From the NCBI RefSeq assembly GCF_002284575.1, contig NZ_NPKJ01000066.1, positions 27,513 to 91,512 on the forward strand: a stretch of DNA of 64,000 nt, given 5' to 3'. The position numbers and the translations under genes are program-made. Below, piece after piece: positions 7,367 through 15,031 of the stretch. This DNA comes from Mesorhizobium temperatum. GTDB lineage: Bacteria > Pseudomonadota > Alphaproteobacteria > Rhizobiales > Rhizobiaceae. Position 1 is the first letter of the stretch. The number at the start of each line of letters is the position of its first letter. The notes under the pieces are model-generated. The model did no database searches. It worked only from the letters and a program-made list of their open reading frames with translations, and was not told the DNA's origin.

Positions 7367-8764
7367 ATGGAAGGGAATCTCAACGCTCTAACGACCATTT
7401 TCACGGAATTCTATTACTGGGTGACCATCGTCATGATGTTCCTGATCCATGTCGGGTTCTGCATGTACGAGGTCGGCGTGTCGCGTCGGCGCAATCATCT
7501 GAAAACGCTTATGAAGAACGCGATGGCGATCCCGCTCGTCACGATCACGTTCTATTTTTTCGGCTGGTGGATCTATTTCGGCTTCCCCAACGGGCCGGGC
7601 ATCGCCGGCGGACTTGTCACCGCACCTTTCGCCGAATCGTGGAATCCGCTGATGGGCACCCATCTCTCCGGCGTCAATCCGGGCGAGACGGGGGTCACGC
7701 CTACCGACGCCGCGCTGTGGCATCGCCTCAACGGCGTGTTCTGGGGCGCCTTCCTGCTGTTTTCCATCACGACGGCGTCGATCATCTCGGGGTCGATCAT
7801 TGAGCGCGCGCGCTCGGGTGCGTTCTGGATCGTCGCGGTGCTGGTCGGCTCGGTCCTATGGATCCTCGACGCGTCCTGGGGCTGGCATCCGCAAGGCTGG
7901 ATGGTGAAGCTCTGGGGCTATCATGATGCCTATGCATCGGGGGTCGTGCACGCGATCGCAGGCGGAGCGGCGCTCGCCTTCCTAATCGTGCTCGGACCGC
8001 GTATCGGCAAATTCAAGCCCGACGGCACGCCGCGCGACATCCCGCCCCACAATGTTTGGCTGGTCACGATCGGCCTGTTCCTGATCTTTACCGGCTTCTG
8101 GGGCTTCTATGCCGCGTGCAACATTCCGCTGATCAGCCCGGCCACGATTGCCGGCCAGATCACCGGTGAGACCTGGACGGCGACCAACATTTATCTCGCG
8201 CCGACGACGCTCTCGGCGATCACCTTCAACTTCCTGATGTCGCTGTCGGGCGGCATGTTGGCCGGCTACATCGTCTCGAAAGGCGACCCCTTCTGGACGT
8301 TCTCGATGGGGCTTTGCGGCATTATCTCAGCCTCGGCCGGCAACGACCTCTATCACCCGATCCAGGCACTGCTGATCGGCGCGATCGTCCCGACCATCTG
8401 CTATAAGCTGCACTATTTCGTCGAGCGCCGCTTCAAGATCGACGATGCGGTGGGCGCCGTTGCCGTGCACGGTTATGGCGGCTTCCTCGGCGTCGTGGTG
8501 GCCGGCTTCATGCTGTGGGGACAGCCGTCCTCGCCCTATGAAGGCTTCGCGCACGTCAACCCGCTCGGCAATTTCGCTGGCGCGGTACTGATGTTCGTGC
8601 TCGGTTTCGTCCCCACCTTCGTAGTCAGCAAGATCCTCAACAGCATGAACCTCCTGCGCGTGCCGGCGAAGGTCGAACTCGAGGGCGTCGACTTTGCCCT
8701 CAACCATGCGTTCGACGCGTCGGTCCGCGAAGTGGGAACCGCCGAAAAGGCCATGATCAAATAG
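7367..8764 (+). CDS. amt: Ammonium/methylammonium transporter, Amt family
   Basis: A 465-residue polytopic membrane protein with about 11 hydrophobic segments. The twin pore histidines of the Amt/MEP/Rh family are visible in SGVVHAIAGGAALAF and in AVHGYGGFLGVV. Amt channels admit ammonium and often methylammonium. Beside genes that oxidise methylamines to ammonium, it may import methylamine or recapture lost ammonium. The N-terminus (MEGNLNALTTIFTEFYYW) has no long periplasmic leader. The start follows GGAGGGG. No glnK (PII) gene accompanies it, unlike the common glnK-amtB pair. Instead a 72-codon membrane protein follows at 22 bp. Amt genes are known next to gmaS clusters in marine methylamine users. 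Confidence 0.9.
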   Translation: MEGNLNALTTIFTEFYYWVTIVMMFLIHVGFCMYEVGVSRRRNHLKTLMKNAMAIPLVTITFYFFGWWIYFGFPNGPGIAGGLVTAPFAESWNPLMGTHLSGVNPGETGVTPTDAALWHRLNGVFWGAFLLFSITTASIISGSIIERARSGAFWIVAVLVGSVLWILDASWGWHPQGWMVKLWGYHDAYASGVVHAIAGGAALAFLIVLGPRIGKFKPDGTPRDIPPHNVWLVTIGLFLIFTGFWGFYAACNIPLISPATIAGQITGETWTATNIYLAPTTLSAITFNFLMSLSGGMLAGYIVSKGDPFWTFSMGLCGIISASAGNDLYHPIQALLIGAIVPTICYKLHYFVERRFKIDDAVGAVAVHGYGGFLGVVVAGFMLWGQPSSPYEGFAHVNPLGNFAGAVLMFVLGFVPTFVVSKILNSMNLLRVPAKVELEGVDFALNHAFDASVREVGTAEKAMIK

Positions 8765-8786
8765 TCAACGGGCAAGGAGAACCGCA

Positions 8787-9005
8787 ATGTCTACCAATGG
8801 AATGGAAAGCTGGGCCGTGGACCTCAAGGACATCGGCGCGATCTACCCGTTTCAGGGTTCTGAAGTCGTGATGGTCATCATCGGTCTCGTCTTCTGGATC
8901 GGGTGGCATGTCCTCCAGACGCGCCACGAGAACGCTGAAATCGAAGCCGATATGGCTGCGGATCGCAGCGGAGAGGAAACCAGAAAGGCGATCGATCGCC
9001 ATTAA
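8787..9005 (+). CDS. Small single-span membrane protein encoded after amt
   Basis: This 72-residue protein has one clear membrane span (VVMVIIGLVFWIGWHVL, about residues 28-44), a short N-terminal region with several acidic residues, and a charged C-terminal tail of about 28 residues. AAGGAG stands at good distance before the ATG. It lies 22 bp after amt on the same strand, so the two are almost certainly co-transcribed. I do not recognise the family. Its place, directly after a channel gene that lacks the usual PII partner, suggests a small accessory or regulatory subunit of the transporter, but nothing in the sequence proves that. Confidence 0.7.
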   Translation: MSTNGMESWAVDLKDIGAIYPFQGSEVVMVIIGLVFWIGWHVLQTRHENAEIEADMAADRSGEETRKAIDRH

Positions 9006-9015
9006 GTCGCCGCCG

Positions 9016-9046
9016 GTCGCCTGGCGCGTCATTTGCGCCAGGCGAC
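9016..9046 (+). terminator. Strong stem-loop after the amt operon
   Basis: GTCGCCTGGCGC-N7-GCGCCAGGCGAC forms a perfect 12-bp stem 10 bp after the small membrane protein stop. The sequence after it is TTGTCC, with no real U-tract, so it may be a weak or factor-dependent terminator or an mRNA-stabilising hairpin separating amt from the mgs genes. Confidence 0.5.
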
Positions 9047-9136
9047 TTGTCCAAGATGAAAAAAACTTTCATACGAGTTGAATTCGCTTGATGAAGCTGG
9101 TAGCACCTAAATCATACCTCAGCTCGGGAGCCTGAC

Positions 9137-10033
9137 ATGTGCGGAATCGTCGGACTGTTTTTGAAGGACAAGTCGCTCGAGCCCCAGCTTGGCTCGATGC
9201 TTTCGGAGATGCTGATCTCGCTCAGCGATCGCGGTCCCGACAGCGCCGGCATCGCCATCTATGGAACGCCATCCGGCAGCGAGGCCAAGATCACCATCCA
9301 ATCGGCAAAGCCGGAGCACGATTTCCGCAACCTGGATGCCGAACTCGCCAGGGCGATCGGAACGCCGGTGAACATCGCGGTGAAATCGACGCATGCGGTC
9401 GTCAGGACGACGCCCGACAAGATCGATGAAGTGCGCGAGGCGATCCAGGCGCTGCGCCCCGATATCCGCATCATGGGCGCCGGCGACGTCGTCGAAATTT
9501 ACAAGGAAGTCGGCTTGCCCGAAGCGGTCGTCGACCGTTTCGACGTGCGCAGCATGACCGGCACGCACGGCATCGGCCATACCCGCATGGCGACGGAATC
9601 GGCAGTTACGACGATGGGCGCGCATCCGTTCTCGACCGGCGCCGACCAGTGCCTGGTGCACAATGGCTCGCTGTCCAATCACAACAATGTCCGCCGCGAG
9701 CTGATCCGCGAAGGCATGAAATTCGAAACCGAGAATGACACGGAAGTCGCGGCCGCCTATCTCTCCTCGCAGATGGCGCATGGCAAGAATCTCGGCGAGG
9801 CGCTGGAAGGCACGCTGAGCGACCTCGACGGCTTCTTCACCTTCGTCGTCGGCACCAAGAACGGCTTCGGCGTGGTGCGCGATCCGATCGCCTGCAAGCC
9901 TGCCGTCATGGCCGAGACCGACCAGTATGTCGCCTTCGGCTCGGAATATCGCGCGCTCACCAAACTGCCCGGCATAGATAATGCGAGGGTCTGGGAACCC
10001 GAGCCCGCAACCGTCTATTTCTGGGAGCATTGA
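9137..10033 (+). CDS. mgsA: N-methylglutamate synthase subunit A (class II glutamine amidotransferase, GlxB-like)
   Basis: A 298-residue protein starting MCGIVGLF, in which Cys2 is the N-terminal nucleophile of Ntn glutamine amidotransferases. Further family segments are LSDRGPDSAG, the GHTRMAT stretch and VHNGSLSN. In the N-methylglutamate pathway the three-subunit synthase makes N-methylglutamate from methylamine-derived nitrogen and glutamate. This subunit corresponds to the amidotransferase part of glutamate synthase, split into its own gene. It is the first gene of a long plus-strand run (mgsABC-gmaS-mgdABCD). mgsB starts 4 bp after its stop. The ATG at 9137 follows GGGAGCC. Confidence 0.88.
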   Translation: MCGIVGLFLKDKSLEPQLGSMLSEMLISLSDRGPDSAGIAIYGTPSGSEAKITIQSAKPEHDFRNLDAELARAIGTPVNIAVKSTHAVVRTTPDKIDEVREAIQALRPDIRIMGAGDVVEIYKEVGLPEAVVDRFDVRSMTGTHGIGHTRMATESAVTTMGAHPFSTGADQCLVHNGSLSNHNNVRRELIREGMKFETENDTEVAAAYLSSQMAHGKNLGEALEGTLSDLDGFFTFVVGTKNGFGVVRDPIACKPAVMAETDQYVAFGSEYRALTKLPGIDNARVWEPEPATVYFWEH

Positions 10034-10037
10034 GTTC

Positions 10038-10769
10038 ATGCCGGCAATCAACGTCTCCACGGCACTCGACCAGAGCCATGCGTCACGAGTCTTCGACCTG
10101 GCCGAGATGCCGCTGCGCGAGCTCAACCAGGCGCTTCATAATTTGACCCTCGGTTCGAACGAGACCGCCTGGGAAGTGCTCAATCCGAAAGGCAGCCATT
10201 CGGTCGCCGTCGGCGTCGACCAGCCGGTCACCATCGATGTCCGCGGCAGTGTCGGCTATTATTGCGGCGGCATGAACGACGGCAGCGCCGTCACCGTGCA
10301 TGGCTCGGCCGGACCCGGCGTCGGCGAAAACATGATGTCGGGTTCGATAACGGTCAAAGGCGACGCCAGCCAATATGCCGGCGCCACCGGCAGGGGCGGG
10401 CTGCTGGTCATTGAGGGTAACGCATCGTCGCGCTGCGGCATTTCGATGAAGGGCATCGACATCGTCGTCCATGGCAATATCGGCCACATGTCGGCCTTCA
10501 TGGCGCAGTCCGGCAATCTGGTGGTGCTGGGCGATGCCGGCGATGCGCTCGGCGATTCCATCTACGAGGCGCGGCTGTTCGTGCGCGGCAAGGTCGGCAG
10601 CCTCGGCGCCGACTGCATCGCCAAGGAGATGCGGCCAGAGCATCTGGAATTGCTGCAAGGCCTGCTCGACCGCGCCGGGGTGACCGGCGTCAAAGCGGCG
10701 GAGTTCAAGCGTTACGGCTCGGCGCGCACGCTCTACAACTTCAACATCGACAACGCCGACGCGTATTGA
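10038..10769 (+). CDS. mgsB: N-methylglutamate synthase subunit B (glutamate synthase GXGXG-domain protein, GlxC-like)
   Basis: A 243-residue protein made almost entirely of the right-handed beta-helix found at the C-terminus of glutamate synthase large subunits. Repeated glycine-rich turns are visible, such as GYYCGGMNDGSAVTVHG, GENMMSGSITVKGDA and GNIGHMSAFMAQSGNLVVLG. It has no catalytic residues of its own and acts as a structural subunit. The frame runs upstream into mgsA, but the ATG at 10038 is preferred. It lies 4 bp after the mgsA stop and gives MPAINVSTALDQSH. mgsC begins 6 bp after its stop. Confidence 0.87.
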   Translation: MPAINVSTALDQSHASRVFDLAEMPLRELNQALHNLTLGSNETAWEVLNPKGSHSVAVGVDQPVTIDVRGSVGYYCGGMNDGSAVTVHGSAGPGVGENMMSGSITVKGDASQYAGATGRGGLLVIEGNASSRCGISMKGIDIVVHGNIGHMSAFMAQSGNLVVLGDAGDALGDSIYEARLFVRGKVGSLGADCIAKEMRPEHLELLQGLLDRAGVTGVKAAEFKRYGSARTLYNFNIDNADAY

Positions 10770-10775
10770 GGCTCA

Positions 10776-12104
10776 ATGACTTATCGCAACCCGCCGACGA
10801 CGCCGCGCAAATCCGCGACCTTCGACGACTACACACTCTCCGAGATCCGCCGCGCCGCGGCGACCGGCATCTATGATATTCGCGGCGCCGGCGCCAAGCG
10901 CAAGCTGCCGCATTTCGACGACCTGCTGGTGCTCGGCGCTTCGATCTCGCGCTATCCGCTGGAAGGCTATCGCGAGCGCTGCGACACCAGTGTCGTGCTG
11001 GGTTCGCGCCATGCGAAAAAGCCGATCGAGCTGAAAATCCCGATCACCATCGCCGGCATGAGTTTTGGCTCGCTATCCGGTCCGGCCAAGGAAGCGCTCG
11101 GCCGCGGCGCGACGCTGTCGGGCACCTCGACGACCACCGGCGACGGCGGCATGACCGAGGAAGAGCGCGGCCATTCCAAGACGCTGGTCTACCAATATCT
11201 GCCGTCGCGCTACGGCATGAACCCGCGCGACTTGCGCCGGGCGGATGCGATCGAGATCGTCATCGGCCAGGGCGCCAAGCCCGGCGGCGGCGGCATGCTG
11301 CTTGGCCAGAAGATCTCCGACCGGGTCGCCGAAATGCGCACGCTGCCGAAGGGCATCGACCAGCGCTCGGCCTCGCGCCACCCCGACTGGACCGGGCCCG
11401 ACGATCTCGAGATCAAGATCCTGGAACTGCGCGAAATCACCGACTGGGAAAAGCCGATCTACGTCAAGGTCGGCGGCGCGCGACCCTATTACGATACAGC
11501 GCTTGCGGTGAAATCAGGCGCAGATGTCGTCGTAATCGACGGCATGCAGGGCGGCACCGCCGCAACCCAGGAAGTGTTCATCGAGAACGTCGGCCAGCCG
11601 ACGCTTGCCTGCATCAGGCCGGCGGTGCAGGCGCTGCAGGATCTCGGCATGCACCGCAAGGTGCAGCTGATCGTCTCCGGCGGCATCCGCAACGGCGCCG
11701 ATGTCGCCAAGGCTCTGGCGCTCGGCGTCGACGCGGTGTCGATCGGCACCGCCGCACTTGTCGCGCTCGGCGACAACGATCCGCGCTGGGAAGCGGAATA
11801 CAACGAGCTCGGCACCACCGCCGGCGCCTATGACGATTGGCACGAGGGACGCGACCCGGCCGGCATCACCACGCAGGACCCCGAACTAATGAAACGGGTC
11901 GATCCGATAGCGGCCGGCCGACGGCTGGCGAATTATCTCAAGGTGATGACGCTGGAGGCGCAGACGATTGCCCGCGCCTGCGGCAAGAACAGCCTGCATA
12001 ATCTCGAGCCCGAGGATCTCGTCGCGCTGACGATCGAAGCCGCCGCCATGGCCGGCGTGCCGCTGGCCGGGACCAACTGGATACCGGGGAAGAACGGCTT
12101 CTGA
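10776..12104 (+). CDS. mgsC: N-methylglutamate synthase subunit C (FMN-binding glutamate synthase domain)
   Basis: A 442-residue TIM-barrel protein matching the FMN domain of glutamate synthase. It has IAGMSFGSLSGPAKEALGRG near residue 95, the glycine-rich KPGGGGMLLGQKIS in the middle, and the flavin-phosphate-binding LIVSGGIRNGADVAKALALG. It should be the catalytic subunit joining the nitrogen of methylamine to the carbon skeleton of glutamate. The long N-terminal and C-terminal domains of full-size glutamate synthase are absent, being supplied by mgsA and mgsB. gmaS follows after 37 bp. Confidence 0.88.
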   Translation: MTYRNPPTTPRKSATFDDYTLSEIRRAAATGIYDIRGAGAKRKLPHFDDLLVLGASISRYPLEGYRERCDTSVVLGSRHAKKPIELKIPITIAGMSFGSLSGPAKEALGRGATLSGTSTTTGDGGMTEEERGHSKTLVYQYLPSRYGMNPRDLRRADAIEIVIGQGAKPGGGGMLLGQKISDRVAEMRTLPKGIDQRSASRHPDWTGPDDLEIKILELREITDWEKPIYVKVGGARPYYDTALAVKSGADVVVIDGMQGGTAATQEVFIENVGQPTLACIRPAVQALQDLGMHRKVQLIVSGGIRNGADVAKALALGVDAVSIGTAALVALGDNDPRWEAEYNELGTTAGAYDDWHEGRDPAGITTQDPELMKRVDPIAAGRRLANYLKVMTLEAQTIARACGKNSLHNLEPEDLVALTIEAAAMAGVPLAGTNWIPGKNGF

Positions 12105-12141
12105 TACCAAGCTACCAAATACCAATAAGCGAGGAACTATA

Positions 12142-13449
12142 ATGGGGAACGATCTCGCCGCCTTCGCCAAAGGGAACGGCGTCAAATATTTCATGATTTC
12201 CTACACCGACCTGTTCGGTGGGCAGCGCGCCAAGCTGGTACCGGCGCAAGCCATCGCCGACATGCAGAAGGACGGTGCCGGCTTTGCCGGCTTTGCCACC
12301 TGGCTCGACCTGACGCCGGCGCATCCAGACATGCTGGCGGTGCCGGATCCGGATTCGGTCATCCAGTTGCCGTGGAAGCCGGAAGTCGCCTGGATTGCCG
12401 CCAATTGCATGATGGACGAAAAATCGGTCGAGCAGGCGCCGCGCAACACGCTGAGGCGGCTGATTGACGAGGCGGCGGGCGACGGTATGCATGTCAAGAC
12501 CGGCGTCGAGGCCGAGTTCTTCCTGATCTCGCCGGACGGCAAGACGATTTCCGACGAATACGACACGGCATCAAAGCCCTGCTACGACCAGCAGGCGGTG
12601 ATGCGGCGCTACGATGTCATCACCGAGATCTGCGACCACATGCTGGCGCTCGGCTGGGGCCCCTACCAGAACGACCATGAGGACGCCAACGGCCAGTTCG
12701 AGATGAACTGGGCCTTCGACGATGCGCTGGCGACCGCCGACAAGCATTCCTTCTTCAAGTTCATGGTCAAATCCGTTGCAGAAAGGCACGGCCTGCGCGC
12801 CACCTTCATGCCAAAACCATTCGCCGGCCTGACCGGCAATGGCTGCCACGCCCACATCTCGGTGTGGGACAAGGACGGCAAGACCAATGTCTTTGCCGAC
12901 AACGCCATGGAGCTTGGCCTGTCGGCGAAGGGCAAGAATTTTCTCGGCGGCATCATGAAGCATGCCTCAGCACTTGCCGCGATCACCAACCCGACGGTCA
13001 ATTCCTACAAGCGTATCAATGCGCCGCGCACTATTTCGGGCGCCACCTGGGCGCCGAACTCGGTGACATGGACCGGCAACAACCGCACCCACATGGTGCG
13101 CGTGCCCGGCCCCGGACGCTTCGAGCTGCGCCTGCCCGACGGCGCGGCAAACCCTTATCTGCTGCAGGCCGTCATCATCGCCGCCGGCCTCGACGGCATC
13201 CGCTCGAAGGCCGATCCCGGCAGGCGCTACGACATCGACATGTACCAGTTCGGTCATACGGTGGAGGGCGCGCCGAAGCTGCCGCTCAACTTGCTCGATG
13301 CATTGCGCGAGTTCGACAACGACAAATCGCTCAAGGCGGCGCTGGGTGAGGAATTCTCGTCGGCTTATCTAAAGCTGAAGCACCAGGAATGGAATTCCTA
13401 TGCTTCCCACTTCACCCAGTGGGAGCGTGACCACACGCTCGACATCTGA
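12142..13449 (+). CDS. gmaS: Gamma-glutamylmethylamide synthetase
   Basis: A 435-residue member of the glutamine synthetase superfamily (type III-like). It shows the metal-binding EAEFFLI, the ATP/glutamate-site segment NGCHAHISVWD, and NPTVNSYKRINAPRT. GmaS condenses glutamate with monomethylamine at the cost of ATP to give gamma-glutamylmethylamide, and is the usual marker gene for methylamine use without methylamine dehydrogenase. The context, between mgsABC and mgdABCD, strongly favours GmaS over an ordinary glutamine synthetase. The ATG at 12142 follows GAGGAAC. The 37-bp gap before it contains three TACCAA copies in a row. Confidence 0.92.
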   Translation: MGNDLAAFAKGNGVKYFMISYTDLFGGQRAKLVPAQAIADMQKDGAGFAGFATWLDLTPAHPDMLAVPDPDSVIQLPWKPEVAWIAANCMMDEKSVEQAPRNTLRRLIDEAAGDGMHVKTGVEAEFFLISPDGKTISDEYDTASKPCYDQQAVMRRYDVITEICDHMLALGWGPYQNDHEDANGQFEMNWAFDDALATADKHSFFKFMVKSVAERHGLRATFMPKPFAGLTGNGCHAHISVWDKDGKTNVFADNAMELGLSAKGKNFLGGIMKHASALAAITNPTVNSYKRINAPRTISGATWAPNSVTWTGNNRTHMVRVPGPGRFELRLPDGAANPYLLQAVIIAAGLDGIRSKADPGRRYDIDMYQFGHTVEGAPKLPLNLLDALREFDNDKSLKAALGEEFSSAYLKLKHQEWNSYASHFTQWERDHTLDI

Positions 13450-13485
13450 TCCGGAATTGTTGCACGCCCGGCGCGAAACAGGTTC

Positions 13486-14739
13486 ATGAAATACTCGATC
13501 TTCTCCCTCGCCCGCGCCGCATTTTCCGGCCACAAGAATTGGCAGCGCACCTGGCGCGACGCCAGCCCGAAGGATCACTACGACGTGGTGATCATCGGCG
13601 GCGGCGGTCACGGCCTAGCGACGGCATGGTTCCTCGCCAGCGAGTACGGCATCAGGAATGTCGCCGTGCTCGAAAAGGGCTGGATCGGCTCCGGCAATGC
13701 CGGCCGCAACACCACCATCATCCGCTCCAATTACGGGCTGCCCGGCAATACCGGCTTCTACGAGCTGTCGATGAAACTGTGGGAGCGCATGGAGCAGGAT
13801 CTCAACTACAACACTATGGTCAGCCAGCGCGGCGTCATCAATCTCTACCATTCCGATGCGCAGCGCGACGCCTATGCGCGGCGCGGCAACACGATGCGCA
13901 TCAACGGCATCGATGCCGAACTCTTGGACCTGGCGGCGGTCAAGAAGATGATGCCGTTCCTGAACTTCGACAATGCACGCTTTCCCGTGCAAGGCGGCCT
14001 GCTGCAGCGGCGTGGCGGCACGGCGCGCCACGACGCGGTGGTCTGGGGCTACGCCCATGCGGCGAGCGCGCTCGGCGTCGACATCATCCAGAATTGCGAG
14101 GTGACAGGTTTTTCGCGCGACGCCAACGGCAAAGTGACCGGCGTCGAGACTTCGCGCGGCACAATCGGCGCCGGCAAGGTCGGCATGGCCGTTGCCGGCA
14201 GTTCGTCGCGGGTCGCGGCGATGGCGGGACTGCGGCTGCCGATCGAGAGCCACGTGCTGCAGGCCTTCGTTTCCGAGGCGATCAAGCCGCTGATCCCCAA
14301 TGTCATGACCTTCGGCGCCGGCCATTTCTACGTCAGCCAGTCCGACAAGGGCGGACTGGTCTTCGGCGGCGACATAGACGGCTACAATTCCTATGCCCAG
14401 CGCGGCAACATGCCTGTGATGGAAGACGTCTGCGAGGGCGGCATGGCGCTTATGCCGATGATCGGTCGCGTGCGCCTCTTGCGCCAGTGGGGCGGCATCA
14501 TGGACATGTCGATGGACGGCTCGCCGATCATCGACAAGACGCCGGTGGACGGGCTCTATCTCAATGCCGGCTGGTGTTATGGCGGCTTCAAGGCAACGCC
14601 GGGCTCGGGCCTTGTGTTTGCCCATCTTCTGGCCCGCAACGAACCGCACAAGGAGGCCGCGCGGTTCCGCCTCGACCGATTCCGGCGCGGCGCGATGATC
14701 GATGAAAAGGGCGTCGGCGCCCAACCGAACCTGCACTGA
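13486..14739 (+). CDS. mgdA: N-methylglutamate dehydrogenase subunit A (sarcosine oxidase beta-like)
   Basis: A 417-residue FAD-dependent oxidoreductase of the DAO family that resembles the beta subunit of heterotetrameric sarcosine oxidase. The dinucleotide-binding YDVVIIGGGGHGLATAWFLA lies at about residues 31-50, followed by the covalent-flavin-type region AGRNTTIIRSNYG. It should carry the site that oxidises N-methylglutamate, regenerating glutamate and passing the methyl group to folate through subunit C. Read alone it would be called soxB. The adjoining gmaS and mgs genes make N-methylglutamate the likely substrate. The gene starts 36 bp after gmaS. mgdB follows after 16 bp. Confidence 0.88.
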   Translation: MKYSIFSLARAAFSGHKNWQRTWRDASPKDHYDVVIIGGGGHGLATAWFLASEYGIRNVAVLEKGWIGSGNAGRNTTIIRSNYGLPGNTGFYELSMKLWERMEQDLNYNTMVSQRGVINLYHSDAQRDAYARRGNTMRINGIDAELLDLAAVKKMMPFLNFDNARFPVQGGLLQRRGGTARHDAVVWGYAHAASALGVDIIQNCEVTGFSRDANGKVTGVETSRGTIGAGKVGMAVAGSSSRVAAMAGLRLPIESHVLQAFVSEAIKPLIPNVMTFGAGHFYVSQSDKGGLVFGGDIDGYNSYAQRGNMPVMEDVCEGGMALMPMIGRVRLLRQWGGIMDMSMDGSPIIDKTPVDGLYLNAGWCYGGFKATPGSGLVFAHLLARNEPHKEAARFRLDRFRRGAMIDEKGVGAQPNLH

Positions 14740-14755
14740 GGACGGTCCAGAAAAC

Positions 14756-15031
14756 ATGCGTATTGTCTGTCCCTTCTGCGGCGAACGCGAACTCGGCGAG
14801 TTCACCTATCTGGGCGACGCCAAGCCGGTGCGTCCGTCAGCCGGCGGTTCGGAACACGACGTCTTCGACTACCTCTATCTGCGCGACAATGTCGCCGGTG
14901 CGATGAGCGAACATTGGTACCATGGCGGCGGCTGCCGAGCCTGGCTGAAGATCACCCGCAACACGCTGACACACGAGATTTCCTCGGTCGAGCCGGCCGC
15001 GGGCGTCGGCGCTGCAAAGGTTGGCGGCTGA
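14756..15031 (+). CDS. mgdB: N-methylglutamate dehydrogenase subunit B (sarcosine oxidase delta-like)
   Basis: A 91-residue protein starting MRIVCPFCGERELGEFTY. The CPFC pair together with the later H-W-Y-H and C-R segments matches the zinc-binding delta subunit of heterotetrameric sarcosine oxidases. It is a structural subunit. The frame is open further upstream inside mgdA, but the ATG at 14756 gives the family N-terminus. Its stop overlaps the mgdC start as TGATG, indicating translational coupling. Confidence 0.86.
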   Translation: MRIVCPFCGERELGEFTYLGDAKPVRPSAGGSEHDVFDYLYLRDNVAGAMSEHWYHGGGCRAWLKITRNTLTHEISSVEPAAGVGAAKVGG

